Origin: Methanosarcina sp. UBA402
Lineage (GTDB): Archaea > Halobacteriota > Methanosarcinia > Methanosarcinales > Methanosarcinaceae
Direction of reading: 5' to 3'
Length of the DNA stretch: 6,451 nt
Assembly: GCA_002509325.1 (NCBI GenBank)
Contig: DADO01000213.1
Span: forward strand, 1 to 6,451
In this document: in pieces, positions 5,595 through 6,451 of the stretch
Layout: each line of letters starts with the position of its first letter
Numbering within the stretch: the first letter of the stretch is position 1
Position numbers and translations under genes: made by a program
The notes under the pieces: model-generated
What the model was told of the DNA's origin: nothing
Database searches by the model: none
The model's input: the letters and a program-made list of their open reading frames with translations, nothing else

Positions 5595-6451
5595 ATGTCT
5601 AAAGAGGTTTCGAACTCGGCAAAGAATGGGCACGGCAGGAAAAAAGCCTGTAAATACCTGAACGAGATAGCTTTATGCAACGCTCTGGAGATGGCAAGAG
5701 AGCTGATTTCAGTAATAAATAAAGTTCCTGTAACAGTTTTCCTCTGGAGACCAGAAAAGTACTGGCCTGCCGAATTCGTCTCCGAAAATATAAGGCAATT
5801 TGGATATACTGTAGAAGAGTTTACGTCCGGAAAAGTTCTGTATGGCAATATTGTGCACCCTGACGACATTGAAAGGGTTGAAAGAGAGCTTTTAAGAAGA
5901 ATAGAAGAAGATTATGTTGACTTTTCCCAGGAGTACCGCATCCTGACGAAATCAGGCGAAGTACGCTGGGTTGATGAAAGGACTTTCATTGAAGCTGATG
6001 AGAATGGGGTTGTAAAGTACCTTAAAGGAATAGCCCTCGACATTACTGAGCGGAAGAGACGAGAGAAACTGCTTTATATCCAGAGGGATCTTGGCATCGG
6101 GCTCAGCACTTCCAGTTCACTTAACGAGACTCTTGAGAAATTACTGGATTCCTGCCTTCAAATAGATGAAATTAATGCCGGAGGCATTTATCTTATTAAT
6201 GAAGAAACAGGAGACATGAATCTTGCAATTCACCGCGGTCTTTCCCCTAATTTTGTCGAGCATGCCTCACATTACAGTGTGAATTCTCCAAACACTAAAC
6301 TTGTTATGATAGGGCAGCCTGTTTACAAACAGCATGTAGACCTTCTCCTTACCTCGAAAGATGACGCACTCAGGCATGAAAACCTCAGGGCTACTGCAAT
6401 TATCCCCGTAAAATCAGGAAAAGACGTTATTGCAGCTTTTTATCTTGCTTC
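5595..6451 (+). CDS. PAS-GAF sensor protein, probably a histidine kinase (partial at right edge)
   Basis: The reading frame is open from ATG 5595 to the window end, giving 285 codons plus a partial serine codon, with no stop. After a basic N-terminus without a membrane segment comes a PAS domain of the PAS_3 fold, at about residues 38-155. It shows VPVTVFLWRPEKYWPAEFVS (44-63), IVHPDD (86-91), the paired YRILTKSGEVRWVDER (114-129) and the closing KGIALDITERKR (144-155). A GAF domain starts near residue 174, with NAGGIYLINEETGDMNLAIH (194-213) and LSPNF, and is cut by the edge. This order is common in methanogen cytoplasmic sensor histidine kinases, but the kinase domain is not in view, so that activity is inferred. 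The ligand is unknown. I chose ATG 5595 because GGAG (5585-5588) precedes it by six bases. An in-frame ATG at 5583 overlaps that site and has no ribosome site of its own. The frame is open back to TAA 5442-5444. Confidence 0.88.
   Translation, partial: MSKEVSNSAKNGHGRKKACKYLNEIALCNALEMARELISVINKVPVTVFLWRPEKYWPAEFVSENIRQFGYTVEEFTSGKVLYGNIVHPDDIERVERELLRRIEEDYVDFSQEYRILTKSGEVRWVDERTFIEADENGVVKYLKGIALDITERKRREKLLYIQRDLGIGLSTSSSLNETLEKLLDSCLQIDEINAGGIYLINEETGDMNLAIHRGLSPNFVEHASHYSVNSPNTKLVMIGQPVYKQHVDLLLTSKDDALRHENLRATAIIPVKSGKDVIAAFYLA

Overview
The window looks like a chromosomal segment from a methanogenic archaeon, most likely a Methanosarcina. This is inference. It rests on the shape of the protein families (a short archaeal alpha-glucan phosphorylase and a PAS-plus-GAF sensor protein), AT-rich spacers with archaeal BRE/TATA-like boxes, Shine-Dalgarno matches of the GGTG and GAGG type, and unusually long gene-poor spacers. 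No rRNA, tRNA, CRISPR array, integrase or complete insertion sequence is visible.

Layout from left to right. Bases 1-126 (+) hold what appears to be the last 41 codons of a gene that enters from the left. It converges on a 517-residue polysaccharide flippase (199-1752, -), with a hairpin and T-tract between them. Upstream of the flippase is a doubtful 121-codon frame (1774-2139, -). Next is a tract of direct repeats (2159-2640) made of several sub-arrays that all point the same way. Bases 2641-3371 are AT-rich and have no convincing gene, but they carry TATA-like boxes, a palindrome, a possible folded RNA and, at the right end, a terminator and an 18-bp tandem repeat behind the phosphorylase. 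The alpha-glucan phosphorylase (3372-5048, -) is intact and has all the main family motifs. A 534-bp divergent spacer with several promoter-like elements separates it from a sensor protein that runs off the right edge (5595-6451, +).

The genes do not form one pathway. The flippase, and perhaps the gene entering from the left, suggest the edge of a cell-surface glycan cluster. The phosphorylase would release glucose-1-phosphate from stored glycogen. The sensor is probably a cytoplasmic signalling kinase whose catalytic part lies outside the window. No clearly new multi-gene system is visible. The most unusual parts are the one-directional repeat tract and the orphan promoter, palindrome and hairpin block at about 2910-3060.
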